The notes under the pieces are model-generated. The model had not been told where the DNA came from. It worked only from the letters and a program-made list of their open reading frames with translations, and searched no databases. A stretch of 64,000 nucleotides of DNA from Canna indica (Eukaryota > Streptophyta > Magnoliopsida > Zingiberales > Cannaceae). Shown piece after piece: positions 1-10,595 of the stretch. Both the position numbers and the translations under genes were made by a program. The stretch lies in contig CP136894.1 in the NCBI GenBank assembly GCA_034359265.1, positions 26,814,501-26,878,500 of the forward strand. Direction: 5' to 3'. Numbering within the stretch: the stretch's first letter is position 1; each line of letters opens with the position of its first letter.

Positions 1-10
1 GAAGAGAAAG

Positions 11-885
11 GTGATATGTCACCTACGCAATGAGAAAGGGCACGTGAAGAAGAATTGCCCTAGTATGAAGAACAAGACAAAACGGAGGTCAAATGCTTCC
101 ACTCACTCACGTGCATCAAGTGAAGCATCCTCACACCATGATCACGAAGCTAACATCATGAACGTTGATGAGGAGGTATGCTCTTCTTCTAGTCATGATA
201 ATCATAATCATGGATTTAATTCATCTAGTTCCTCGGATCTTCTTTATGATGAATTATTAGACGAATATAAGATCATGTATGCCTTGATGGTTAAAAAGGA
301 TAAAGAAAATAAGAAATTAAAGAAGGAAAACTTGACTCTTAGCTCTCATTTACATGATGCTAAACTAGAAAATGAGAAGCTAAAAATTAGTGTCTCTAAT
401 CCATGCCACAATGTTTTAAGTATCGACACTAACAATTTGAAAAACAAAAACGACATGTTAAAGAATAAAAATAACATGTTGAAAACTCAATTGCATGGTT
501 TACATAACTCCATGATTGATTTGAAAAATGAGGTTCTAAACCTAAACAAGAAAGTGAATGAAATGAAAAATATTTCCTCGTTTAAGAATTTTAGTAGAAA
601 TGATTTTTCAAAAAAGAATGTCCACGCTAATGTTAAATCTCATGTTAGACATATTCTACTTTTAAGCCTCATATTCAAAAGACAAATGAAAACAAAAAGT
701 TTAATGGAAATTGTTTTTGTTGTGGTATATATGGTCATGCTATCCATGATTGTGCTTTTAAAAGAAATCCAAGTGTCGCTAAGACACTTTGGATTCCTAG
801 GCCAACTCACCCCCAAGGACCCAAAGCTATTTGGGTACCAAAAGTGTCTTGTTCTTTTGTAGGGGGAGCTACCACACAAGTGTGA
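11..885 (+). pseudogene. copia gag C-terminal half with two zinc knuckles, frameshifted
   Basis: Gag packages element RNA in virus-like particles; this is its nucleocapsid half. Residues 3-16 of the open frame form a CCHC-like motif in which the second cysteine reads arginine (CHLR instead of CxxC), so the first knuckle is damaged. A Ser/His-rich linker follows, then about 120 residues of Lys/Asn/Leu-rich coiled coil (roughly residues 85-190). Near base 650 the frame shifts. A second intact knuckle (CFCCGIYGHAIHDC) and a PKAIWVPK stretch continue in another frame to a TGA at 883-885. These two features are typical of the junction between gag and protease in SIRE-type copia elements. No protease follows. 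The open frame beginning at 11 is a fragment; the true start lies left of the window. Confidence 0.75.
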
Positions 886-3683
886 ATGGGAAATGGAACA
901 TTCAAGTTGACCTTGTATTCAAATGAAAAATCTCCATTTGGTTCCAACTTCAAACCATCATGATGCCATAGGTATGGATATTGGCATCTAAGTAAACTTA
1001 GTATCATCTCCTTTACTTTATTTGAATTCATTTAAGTTGGAGTTTTATGATACTCGATTGATTTGAGTAGATTTTATCCGCTCTTAATACGATTTTACTA
1101 AAATGATTTTTGATTTTTGATTTCCGATCTCTTCGGAGATCTATGTGGCCTACAACGGGCCTAGGCGACCTTGCGGTTTTAAATCGTAGGCTCATTGTGG
1201 TCTTTCGGTTTTCGACCAATATGAAGGGTTGGAGATCTTATGTTTTAAATTTTCATATTTTGAGATCTCTTGATTTGTTTCGAATTCACGATAATTTATT
1301 TTGAAACTGATTTCAAACTATTTAGCAAAGTAAATTTTAAAATCAATACTTGATTCCCTCTTTGCTATCTAGTACGATAACTTGTTAGTAGTCACATTTC
1401 CATTATGCTACTAATGAATATTGTTTGGAATTTATCAAAAATGTGATGAAAGGCTAGTAGATTGAATTTGGAAAGAAAATGAAAAGTTTGAGAAAATTTT
1501 CAAGAATGAGGTACAAGTTCGTTTTTGCAAAAATCTTAATATACTTGAATATTCATGCTTTAATGATGTCTCGATATACTCATGATTGATTTTGCATGAT
1601 AAATGTTTGAATTTTCATGAGTAGGAAAAATCATGATAACTAGGCAATTTCATGATATTGATATTGAGTGAAATTGGACTAGGTTGAAAGTCCTTATTAG
1701 AGACCTCATTTTGAGTAAACACCCAATAAACATGTTTAGATACACACATGATATGATTCTAGGTATTTAAACTTGAAAATTCATGTGTAGATGAACAAGA
1801 CGATAACTAGATCACTTTAGGCGACTTAAGCTTGAAAATTTTGACCGAAGTCAACAAATCGACTTGGACACTTCATTTTAAGTCCAAACTTCATAAACAT
1901 GTCTAGGAATAGGTATGACATATTTTCATGCACTTAGAATGAAAAATTCACATGGATATGGATAAAATGATATAGAGGCCATTTCATGATAACCTCTTGT
2001 GAACCAAGTTGACCCAAGTCAACAAATTGACTTAGAGGTCTCATTTTCAATCCATATTTGAGGAATATATTTAGATTTACTCATGTTAGGTGTCCATAAG
2101 TTTAAAATTTGAAAAACCATGAGTAAATAATAAGATATATTGACACTTAGCAAGTTTCATGATAACTAGTTTAGTTTTGAATGAAATCATGCTTGGTTGA
2201 TATCTTGACTTAAGGACATAATTTTCATTCAAAACTTGTCATACACACCTTACATGACCATTATATGGTATCATAAAATTTTGAATGAAAACTGAACACG
2301 TTTTGAAAAATAACTAAAAATAACGAAAATGCCATTGAAATTTCAGCATTTTCAGTTATTTCTAGAAAAAAGTAGAAAAATCCTTTTTAGATTATTCTTG
2401 AAACTTCACTTTCATTGAAAAATCTAGTTTGTTGTGTAAAAATTTCAAAAAATTTCATCAAGAATCTGATTTATAATGAAATTTTGAAGTTGAATTTTGG
2501 AAACACAAAGTATCACTTAGTTGAAATACTCATTTTTCCGATACTTGGATTTTTCTTCAAAAACTTTAATCGAAAACTCATGTATACCATTTTGATTCCA
2601 TTTCTAATATCATTCACACCATTGCTTGAGTAAAATCATTTCTAGGAATGATTTTGATGACTTGAATGATAGCTAGAAATATCCATTTTTCATTGAAATC
2701 AATATAGGATGAAAAATGAACTTAGATAATTCATTTTGAGATCAAACTTGACACACATATCTTAAATGATCATTCAGCGATGTCTTGGAAAGTTTGAAGC
2801 AAAATTGATAACTTTTGAAAAGTACTTGAAATTTACGAAAATGCCCCTGGACTTTCAGGAATTTTATGAATTTATATAAAACTAATTTTTGACTTATTCT
2901 TGAACCTGTAGATTCCTTGAAAAATCTAGTTTGTCCGGTTAAAGTTTCAAAACTTTTTGTCAAGAATATAATTTTATATGGATTTAAAAATTTGATTTTT
3001 TGTAAACTTAAAGTATACTTTGACCTAAATCAACAAAGTGACTTAGAAACCCCATTTTCAGCCCAAACTTGACTCATACACTTAGATTCACTCATGTTAG
3101 ATGTCTATGTGCCTAAGTTTGAGAAAACATGAGTAGATAGTAAAATTTGATACTTAGCTATTTTCATGTTTTCATGCTTATTTTGAATGAAACCGTGCTA
3201 AGTTGAAATTTTGATCAAATGACATTAGTTTCACCTCAAACTTGATATACATGCTTTAAATGACCATATCTTGGTATTTTGAAAGTTTGAATAAAATATA
3301 AAGATGTCATGAAAAAGATATGATATTCACAAAAATATCCATACTTGAGTACATACATGACTCTTAGTTTCGGATTCTATCTATCATTCTTTGATATCAT
3401 GTATTAATTAGTCTCATATCAAATATTTGTTTTTCATTCCTTTGGTTGAGATTTTCATGTTTCATGAAAAATAATTTTAGAGTCTCAACTTTTCTAGCCC
3501 TTTTTGATGGATGTCAAAAGGGGGAGGAAAATATAGGTAAAAGGTAAGAAAATATACGAAAATCATGCATATAGATAGGGGGAGTTTATTTCCATAGAAA
3601 TGTATGTTGATAGGGGGACAAATCCCATGTGGATATCCTCTATACTTAAATGATATATTTTCTTAAGGATGTTTGTCATCATC
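886..3683 (+). repeat. Non-coding internal region of the SIRE-like family with degenerate repeats
   Basis: No credible ORF is present. A loose unit of roughly 170-300 bp recurs. It contains variants of GTCAACAAATTGACTTAG, a CATGTTTAGATTCACTCATG-like stretch, and a phrase about a sequence resembling ACTTGATACACATGCTT. Recognisable copies lie near 1680-1750, 1850-1920, 2010-2090, 2210-2290, 2740-2830 and 3020-3120. The same phrases occur in reverse orientation at 9940-10300 and 61490-61660, and again at 63607-63960, in each case internal to a related LTR. This is therefore a family-specific 3' internal region and not host sequence. Confidence 0.6.
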
Positions 3684-3697
3684 AAAAAGGGGGAGAT
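3684..3697 (+). promoter_or_regulatory. Polypurine tract before the 3' LTR
   Basis: The purine run AAAAAGGGGGAGAT ends directly before the LTR start TGTTGG. It is the expected plus-strand primer of reverse transcription. The reverse complement of the same tract borders the minus-strand LTRs at 7392, 26540 and 61224. Confidence 0.8.
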
Positions 3698-4035
3698 TGT
3701 TGGCCTAAGGTTTTCTATTTCTTAAGGATATATTTTCTTAAGGATGTTTTGAAGATAATAAACATGGAACTAATGTTTCATTGAGAAATATTTTCAGATT
3801 CCACTTTTGATGTCCTCGATCAGAAATATTGTAGAAATCAAAAAATCAGAAGGACATTGATCGTCACGTTCGGGTTCGTCGTGGAAATCTCTCGAAGATC
3901 GACGTGTGCACCAAAGACGTCTTGGTCGAGTCTAAATAACACATGGAAATCTCTCCAAGTTGACGCACGTGTAAAGCCGGGACCCGAAAATGAAACGCGC
4001 AAGAAGAATGCTGAAAAAATCAAGTTCTGCCTAGG

Positions 4036-4323
4036 TTCGGTCGACCGGTCGGTCGATCGAATGATGTTAAAAATTGGCAGTAGCCAATTCGATTGATCGG
4101 TCGGTCGACCGAAGATGGTTAAAAATGGGTAGTGGCTCCTTCGGTCGACCGAGGCCAAAAATTGGCAGTGCCTATTTCGGGACCGGATAGTAGAGGAGCT
4201 AAAACGCGACTCATTTGATCGACCCTCCGGTTGATTGAACAGAGCGGTAGAAGCGCAAAAAGCCAGTGGTCGCTGGGCGATCGATCGGTCAGTCGACCGA
4301 CGATCGACCGGCAAGCGACCGAA
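4036..4323 (+). promoter_or_regulatory. U3 palindrome array upstream of the LTR TATA box
   Basis: Blocks built on the palindrome TCGGTCGACCGA and its TCGATCGA variants alternate with spacers such as TTAAAAATTGGCAGTAGCC. The array ends about 55 bp before TATAAATA, the usual place for retrotransposon enhancers. Each 12-mer carries three CpG and a SalI-type GTCGAC core. A role as a binding platform is inference. Confidence 0.6.
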
Positions 4324-4376
4324 CGGTGTCCAACGGGCGAAAAAATGCCCGTTGAGGATCCATTCGTTTGAGGGGT

Positions 4377-4384
4377 TATAAATA
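4377..4384 (+). promoter_or_regulatory. LTR TATA box
   Basis: TATAAATA lies in a GGGGTTATAAATACCCC context, itself nearly palindromic. The same context recurs in the other copies of this LTR family, on the minus strand at 6652-6659, 25791-25798, 32484-32491 and 34647-34654. Confidence 0.7.
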
Positions 4385-5184
4385 CCCCTCACCTAACTTC
4401 TTTAAACTCCCTTAACAACTAACATAAGCATTCAAAAGAGAGATTAATTTGTGCCTTCTACTGCTTGATTGACTTGCGCTCGCTTCTCCGATCAACGACT
4501 TCTCAAGCGCTCATTTTCCCTCAACTCGGGCTTCGATTCGAGCTCAACGTCTTGGTGAGTTGGAGTCTTTGAAGGCTTGGAAAAGAGCAATTGGTCTTGG
4601 TTTATTCTTTAAGCTCTTTTCATTGTAATTTTAATTGTTATTTGAACTTGTTTTTATTGGATTTGAGCTTGTGAAGACCTAGATTGTTAGGTCTTGAAAT
4701 TGGGTGGTTGTCTTTGTGTTTGAGGCTTAATTCCACCGGTGTAAACTTAGTTTACTAGAATTAGTCCAGTTGTCCCTTAGGTTGAGGTGGAAGAGCGCTC
4801 TCGGTAAGAAGACGGAGATTTTCGGGTGTGGAAGTGCCTTAGGTTGAGAGCGAGACTCTTCGGGTTAATGTCCTCGTTGTAAGGGAAACAAGATTAATCT
4901 AGTAAAGTTTAGTTTGGAAATCCTATGTGGGGTGCTTAGGTAGTGGAGTAGGCATTGGGGCCGAACCACTATAAATTATTGTGTTAGCATTGATATCTTA
5001 TTTGTATTAATTGCTTTATCATTTATCGCTTTCGCATTTTGTCATTCAATCGTGATTTGCCTAAGTGATCTAAGAAATGATTAAAATCGAATTTAGGCGA
5101 TAAGATTTAGTTAACATACTATTCACCCCCCCCTCTAGTGTGTCCATTTCACCCAACACCCCGGACTCCCTCTCTTTTGCTTAG

Positions 5185-5640
5185 ATGGATGCCTCCGGTA
5201 TGTCTTCGCACGGATTTCACTCTCCTCCCTCGCCTAGGCGGGTGCATGTCTTGCTCCCAAACTCAGTGTCTATTACCGATCACGCCCGTTATCTCGCTAG
5301 AAGATGTGTGGTGGTCTCGGTGCGGGGTCAACTACATACGTCGGCTGATGTTGTCAGCTTCTTAGCCTCCTAGTTCCGTAGCAGCAGCCCGCATTTCCAA
5401 CTTTGGAGACAACACCATTTTCCCCATGGTCGTTTCATCATTACTACCCCGACGACTAAAAATGGTAGCCACCTCCGAGAATGCTTGCTTCAGACCGAAG
5501 TCTTCCGCTAGAATCACGTCATTTTGGAAGTGCATGAGTGGCGTCGTGATGACGCTTACTCGGTTGTTTCCCCGCCTGTGCTTAAGGCCTTGAGCTACGA
5601 GGCCTACCGATCATCTTCTGGAATCTCGACTCCATTATGT
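5185..5640 (+). pseudogene. ORF1-like fragment resembling DUF4283-type transposon proteins
   Basis: From ATG at 5185 one frame reads through about 150 codons with two in-frame stops (after LAS near 5371 and near 5511). It contains a VVSVRG strand, a hydrophobic STADV-like helix region and a FIITTPTT stretch followed by an LRE motif. This strand-helix-strand pattern resembles the DUF4283 domain at the start of plant LINE ORF1 and related transposon proteins. No zinc knuckle follows. The downstream 5640-5915 keeps an acidic tail (DDAREEDDPDF) before the next LTR cuts it at 5916. The assignment is by pattern only and could be another repeat protein. Confidence 0.35.
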
Positions 5641-5915
5641 CGTTAGTGAGTTCTTTTGCATCCTATGCAGCCATGGATGCTGATTCGCTTGAGTGCATGG
5701 ATTTTGCAGCTTGCCTTGTTCAGGTCTGGGTTCGCACGATTGAAGATATTCCGGAGCTTATTCTTGCTGACGCTGAAGATAGTAGGTTCTCCATTGAGGT
5801 TTGAGTAGCTTGGCAGTAGATGATCTACCCTCCCAATATCAACTTGAACCTTCCGTCATCTGATGCTGATGATTTTGACGATGCTCGTGAGGAAGATGAC
5901 CCTGACTTCGACTAT

Positions 5916-7392
5916 TGTATAAAATGGCACACTAGAGGGGGGTGAATAGTGTGTTAACAAATTCTTGTTGCCTGATTTCGGTTTTACTCATTTCTTAAAT
6001 TGTTTAGGCAAATTGCAATTTTACGATTAAATGCGGAAGCAAGATAAATCAATTAAGCACAAACGAAAGATAACAATGCTAACACACAAATTTATAGTGG
6101 TTCGGCCCTAATGCCTACTCCACTACTTAAGCACCCCGCTTACGATTTCCAATCTAAGTTTTACTAGATTAATTAGTGTCCCTTACACAGATGACTTTGA
6201 CTCGAAGAGACTCACTCTCAACCTAAGGCACTTCCACACCCGAAAGTCTCCGTCTTCTTATCGAGAGCACTTTTCCACCTCAACCCTAAGGGACAACTAA
6301 AACTAATCGAGTAAACTACATTTACACAAGTGGCTTTACACACCACTTAAATCCAAGACCTAACACTATGCCTTCCTACAATTCAAATACAATGAGTTTG
6401 AAGAACAAATTTAAAAAAAAATTATTACAAGAAGAGGAATGACAGCTTATCACACTTAAACGCCTCTTCTTTCTACACCTAACCGGCTTGATGAACCATT
6501 TGAAGGGGAGCTCTTTTGACAACAAGGGATCAAGAGTTAGGCTGATGAATATCGTCACTTTGAGGCTTGGAGGATGTTATGGAATCACTCTTTCAAGACC
6601 TTTTTTGCATCCAAAAAATCTGAGAGAGAGTCAAAGGAGGTTAGGAGAGGGTATTTATAATCCCTCAGCAGAAACTGGGTGTCAACAGGCATAATTTTTA
6701 CCGTTACAGACGCCCGGTCGATCGTCGATCGATCGACCGATCGACCGCCCACTTTCTGTGAGTATTATGCGCCATTCGATTGACCGACGGGTCGACCGAC
6801 TATCGCGAGATTGGCGATCCCAAATCAGGTCGACCAATCGGTCGACCGAATCAGTGATGCCAAAATCACGTGACTCGCGATTTCCCATCCGGTCGATTAA
6901 TCGGTCGACCGATTCACCTTCTGCCAAATTTTGGCTTCGGTCGGTCGATCGACCGACGCAGCTATGTGCGATTACTTCACCAACTTCGGTCGATCGACAG
7001 GTTGACCAAATGGCTACTGCCATTTTTTTGCAACATTCGATCGACCGATCGGTCGACCGAATTGGTTGTTGCCAATACTTAACACAATTCGGTCGACCGT
7101 TCGATCGACCGAACCAGAGCTGGAAAATTTAATCTTGGCTTTCTCATTTTGCGCTTGGTTTTCCGGCTTCGTTCTTCAGCGTGCTTTAACTTTAAAGGAT
7201 TCTCCATGCTATCCAAAACATTTTTGATGCACGCATTGATCTGTTTTGGAGATTGATCGAAAAACGTAAGGCTTGACGTATCTTTCATCGATCCTGTAAT
7301 TTTTATACTTCAAGCACTTGTTAAATATGTTTGTTATCATCAAAATAATCATGAGGAGAATAAAGCATAAAGGAAGAAACCTTCAGCTAACA
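5916..7392 (-). repeat. SIRE-like LTR (3' LTR), 1477 bp
   Basis: On the plus strand it starts TGTATAAAATGGC, reads ACTAGAGGGGGGTGAATAG, and ends CAGCTAACA just before the complement of a polypurine tract. The GGTTCGGCCCTAATGCC block lies at 6100-6118. TATA is at 6652-6659 (minus strand). The left flank base sequence is ACTAT; no second copy was found because the 5' LTR is absent. Confidence 0.8.
6716..7112 (-). promoter_or_regulatory. U3 palindrome array, longest copy
   Basis: About 400 bp of TCGGTCGACCGA/TCGATCGACCGA blocks separated by spacers like GCTACTGCCATTTTTT and GATTTCCCATC. It lies directly upstream of the minus-strand TATA box (6652-6659). Some blocks have CG to TG or CA changes (GATTGACC, GGTTGACC), as expected from deamination of methylated cytosine. 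Confidence 0.6.
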
Positions 7393-7409
7393 ATCTCCCC
7401 CTTTTTGAT
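7393..7409 (-). promoter_or_regulatory. Polypurine tract (complement ATCTCCCCCTTTTTGAT)
   Basis: It adjoins the LTR end at 7392 and marks that LTR as the 3' one of a minus-strand element. Further short C-rich tracts (CTCCCCCTATCTATATGCAT and similar) recur at 7535-7645. They resemble sequence near 26690-26760 and 61330-61360. Confidence 0.75.
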
Positions 7410-7858
7410 AATGACAAACCATTGACGATAAATATCAAGATAAAGTAATGTATCCGATAATTATTATGAAGCACGACTTGTTAAATGGATACATGGGAGC
7501 ATGAAGGAAATGAAGTAATGTATTCAATTAGAGCTACCCCTATCTATATGCATATATTTTCTAATTCTCCCCCTATCTATATGCATGGTACTTGAAATGA
7601 AGTATTCATTTTGTGCTCCCCCTATCGATATGCATATATTCTCCCCCTTTTGTCATTCATCAAAAAAAATATCAAACATAGCAAGCATACATTAAAAAAA
7701 AGCACTTACAATACTAATAATCACTTAGCATAGTCAACCAAATACACATAAAGTTGAGTGTGAAATACATGTTCATAAGATGAATAACATCAATACATCA
7801 AAGAGGACTAGTCGTCCTCAGGTGGTGGAGGAGGTGGTAGATGCAATCGATAATATTG

Positions 7859-8946
7859 TCACATCTCATCCACTCTCTCATTCATCTCATCTACTTGACG
7901 ACCATACTCATCGATGCGTCGGCCATGCTCACCGATCATTATACCATACTCGTCCATCTGATGGCCGTACTCGTCTATGCTGGCTGTTGTTCGTTTGTTC
8001 CATTCCACTTGATCAATGTAAAACTGAGCAAAGCGATGCTCCAGATCACCTAGTCGCCCAATAGGAGTGTTGGATGATGAACTCCCACCAGCATCGCCCT
8101 CGTCCATGCCTATGGAATGCTCGGTCTCCTCCATGGGTTCTCCTCGCAATCTTTTGCCATGTTGATTTTCAAGGATCTTCAAGCGGCTCAGAGAGGAAGA
8201 ATCTATGGGTTTGGGTATGGGCTCAATTTCAAATCTAGACCTATTTACCCAGCTTCATATATGAAGTGAGAAATTACTGAGGCATATGGTAAGGCTTGTT
8301 TTTTCGAGGCATGAATTTCAGTTATATACCTAAGTATGAGATTAGGGACATCTATAGGAGTGCGAGACATGGCAAAGAAGAGTACCCTAGAACTCATAGT
8401 AGTGACCTCATCATAATGACCTGCTCTAGGAAGGATATTATATGAAATGATGAGTTGCATAATCCTGGCAGTGGTTGACAGTTTGATGCTTTGGGTAGGG
8501 ATGATTCCCTGATAACCCTCAGGACAAATTGCTGACACAACTTCATGAGGAAAATCCTCATGAAAACGGTGTGTGGACATCTTATAAATTGATCTTCCTA
8601 CTAGAGGAAACCCAAATGCATCTTTAATGTGGGATTTGGTGATTACTATAGATTTTCCTAGGATTTCAGACCGAAGAATTAAGTCATCACCATACCTTGC
8701 ATTTTCTATCACCAGGTTGGAGAAAAAGGCTTTTATCAGGATAGGGCATACAGGTACTTGCTTTTCTAGAAACTCTACCCATCCCATGCTAACAAGTTTG
8801 CCTCTAATATCAAATTATTCTAAATCACCTAGATTGACTCGACGTGTCGGTAGGATAGCTCTATCTACAAACTTAGCAGCTTGTTTCTTGCCTAAAGAGG
8901 TCAATAGGTTATCGGGTAAGGTTGGGAGTTTAGTCTTGGGTGTCAT
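7859..8946 (-). pseudogene. Putative plant transposon protein (PF20167-like), env position, disrupted
   Basis: The frame opens at ATG 8946-8944 and encodes a protein of about 360 residues. It has one TAA near 8815 (after NLGDLE) and a single-base frameshift near 8250. Recognisable parts are a WVEFLEK segment, FFSNL, a DAFGFPL stretch, the TARIMQLIISYNILP helix, and a conserved hydrophobic run ending in SHFIYEAG. These match the helical domain I know as Pfam PF20167 (putative plant transposon protein). After the frameshift the C-terminus carries a repeated DEYG/GEHGRRIDEYGRQVDEM heptad-like segment, probably a coiled coil. Its biochemical role is unknown. It sits between the internal repeats and the polypurine tract, where SIRE elements carry an env-like ORF, but I see no signal peptide or membrane helix. 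Confidence 0.65.
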
Positions 8947-9834
8947 TCTGTAAGATAATTATGAGGATGATGTAGATGATTAGCTTTAGATGAGAGATGC
9001 ATGCTTTTAGCGCAAATAAAAGAAAAAAAAAAATTAAAGATCGGCATAGATTCATGCAAGGACAAAAAGATTTTATCATTAAATTTCAAGATAAAGAATA
9101 AACAAAAAAAATTAAAATAAAAGGTAAGATTAAACAAAATGATCCATAAATGAAAAGATCATACATTAAAAAATCCTTGTGTTGGCTAGAAGAGAATAAG
9201 AAACATTTTTCTTTTTGACCAAAACAAAATTCATTTAAGAAGGGTAAAGTTAATGTTGAGAAAAGCTCATGAAAGAAAACAAGAGAGTTCTTGACTAATA
9301 ATTTTTGACCAAAACAAAATTCTTTTTAAAAAGTAAATGTTGAATCATTTGAAGAAGACATGGGATATTTAATTTTTGTTAAAAATAAAAACTCATTTTT
9401 GGAGTAAACATGTGAAAGAAAAATTATCATCTACGAAAATTAAGCATGAATCACATTTTTATGTATGAATGAAGACACATTGAGAGAGTAAGAGATGAAG
9501 AAATCACATTTTTGAGAATAACCTCATAAATGATGGATAAAGATCAAGCTTTTTACCTTGGAGAAGAGTCTTGGAGAGGAGGTAGAAAGCCTAGAAGATG
9601 AGAGGAGAGGTTTTAGGTTGTGGCAGCCGGTCGAATGGGCAAGGAATTGAAGCCCTAGTTTCGGGCTTAAGCACTAGGTTTGAACGGCCAGGATTGAATC
9701 TGACCGAAGAAATGGGTGATCCAGATCGATTTCCGCCCGTCGGTCGATCGGGTGGTCGTAGGCCGATTGACCGCTCGATCTGCCCTGGGTTTTTATCCCT
9801 TAAAAAATTATTTTTGAGATGGTGTCAGCATTAA
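8947..9834. other. AT-rich internal spacer with a small palindrome cluster
   Basis: No gene is seen. It contains repeated phrases around GACCAAAACAAAATTC (9217, 9306) and a GC-richer stretch at 9598-9790 with GTCGGTCGATCGG blocks. The latter resembles the U3 array but lies inside the element, not in an LTR. Confidence 0.4.
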
Positions 9835-10595
9835 ATTTTATGAATTTTTTTTTACATGAATTAGACTTTATGAGGATTCCAAAAAATTAAGAATCACTCA
9901 AAAATGATATCTCTACAATTTTCTAGAAATTCTATAAGATCTTAGTGGCATTTTTGTAAATATAAATCATTTATCCACCGATTTCAGATTTTGTTCAAAC
10001 TTTCTAAATATGAAGATATAATCATTTAATATTGTTTGTCAAGTTTGGAGTGAAACTAATATCGTTTAATCAAGATATGAACTTAGCACGGTTTCATTCA
10101 AAGTATCCTTGAAACCATAAAAGTGCTAAGTATCAAATTTAGTTATCTACTCATATTTTCTCTAGCTTAGACACTTGGACATTTAACATGAGTGTATCTA
10201 AACATGTTTGTAAAAATTTGAACTTAAACAGAGATTTTTAAGTCAAATTGTTGACTTAGGTCAGACATTTTCAATTTAAGTTTCATAAAGTAATCTAGTT
10301 ATCGCATTGGTTATCTAGGATGTCTTTTGTGATCGTAGGACAAAAAAATCATCTGTAAATGACTTTCATGATATAATATGAAAAGTTATTATCAAATTTA
10401 CAGGTTTAACTTCATTTTTAACATTATGTATTTTGCGGTCAAATTATTTTTAACAGGTTGTATTTTACAAGTCATTACATACCAAGGCATTTTAAATATA
10501 TAAGTAGAATAAAGAAGTTGTTAACAAAATAATTTGACAAATACGCAATCGTTTGTTGATTTATCAAATCGTTACAAGCAATAGTATTTTTGACC

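Larger units (their letters stand above)
1..5158 (+). mobile_element. 3' part of a non-autonomous SIRE-like Ty1-copia element (gag remnant, no pol)
   Basis: The element enters the window from the left inside gag and ends with a full LTR. Order seen: gag remnant (11-885), about 2.8 kb without coding capacity, a polypurine tract, then the LTR (3698-5158). Protease, integrase, reverse transcriptase and RNase H should lie between gag and the 3' end in an autonomous copia element, and none is visible in any frame. The gag architecture (zinc knuckle, coiled coil, second zinc knuckle, then a WVPK-type stretch) matches the gag of the complete element at 25126-33232, which points to the SIRE/Maximus group. 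The pol-less layout fits the TR-GAG or LARD classes of non-autonomous elements, but a deletion derivative is equally possible because the 5' end is outside the window. Confidence 0.75.
3698..5158 (+). repeat. SIRE-like LTR (3' LTR), 1461 bp
   Basis: The LTR starts TGTTGGCCTAAGG after the polypurine tract and ends CACCCAACA, giving the usual TG...CA borders. A TATA box (TATAAATA, 4377-4384) follows a U3 rich in CpG palindromes. R/U5 contains AATGCC-type and GGTTCGGCC-type stretches near 4920-4975 and ends with the reverse complement of a signature (ACTAGAGGGGGG then TGAATAG) seen at the start of every minus-strand copy. The right flank begins CCCCG; its partner duplication would lie outside the window. 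Confidence 0.85.
5916..10330 (-). mobile_element. Minus-strand SIRE-like element with a PF20167-type ORF, 5' part missing
   Basis: Read on the minus strand, the order is: non-coding repeats (10330-9840), a GC-richer stretch with a small TCGATCGG cluster (9735-9785), an AT-rich spacer, an ORF (8946-7859), a polypurine tract, then the 3' LTR (7392-5916). No gag, protease, integrase or reverse transcriptase remnant is visible. The LTR and repeats tie it to the same family as 1-5158, but its only gene differs. It looks like a second type of non-autonomous derivative. The upstream limit near 10330 is a guess based on loss of family repeats. Confidence 0.6.

Noticed and set aside
4036..4323. Bacterial operator or integration sites suggested by repeated GTCGAC palindromes
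   Set aside because: The arrays sit inside LTRs of a eukaryotic retrotransposon, next to a TATA box, in several copies.
3838..4392. 184-codon minus-strand frame rich in DRSTDRS
   Set aside because: It is the translation of the TCGGTCGACCGA array in the LTR. Similar RSTDRS frames appear at every array (6682-7132, 25973-26306, 32453-32833) and reflect repeat composition.
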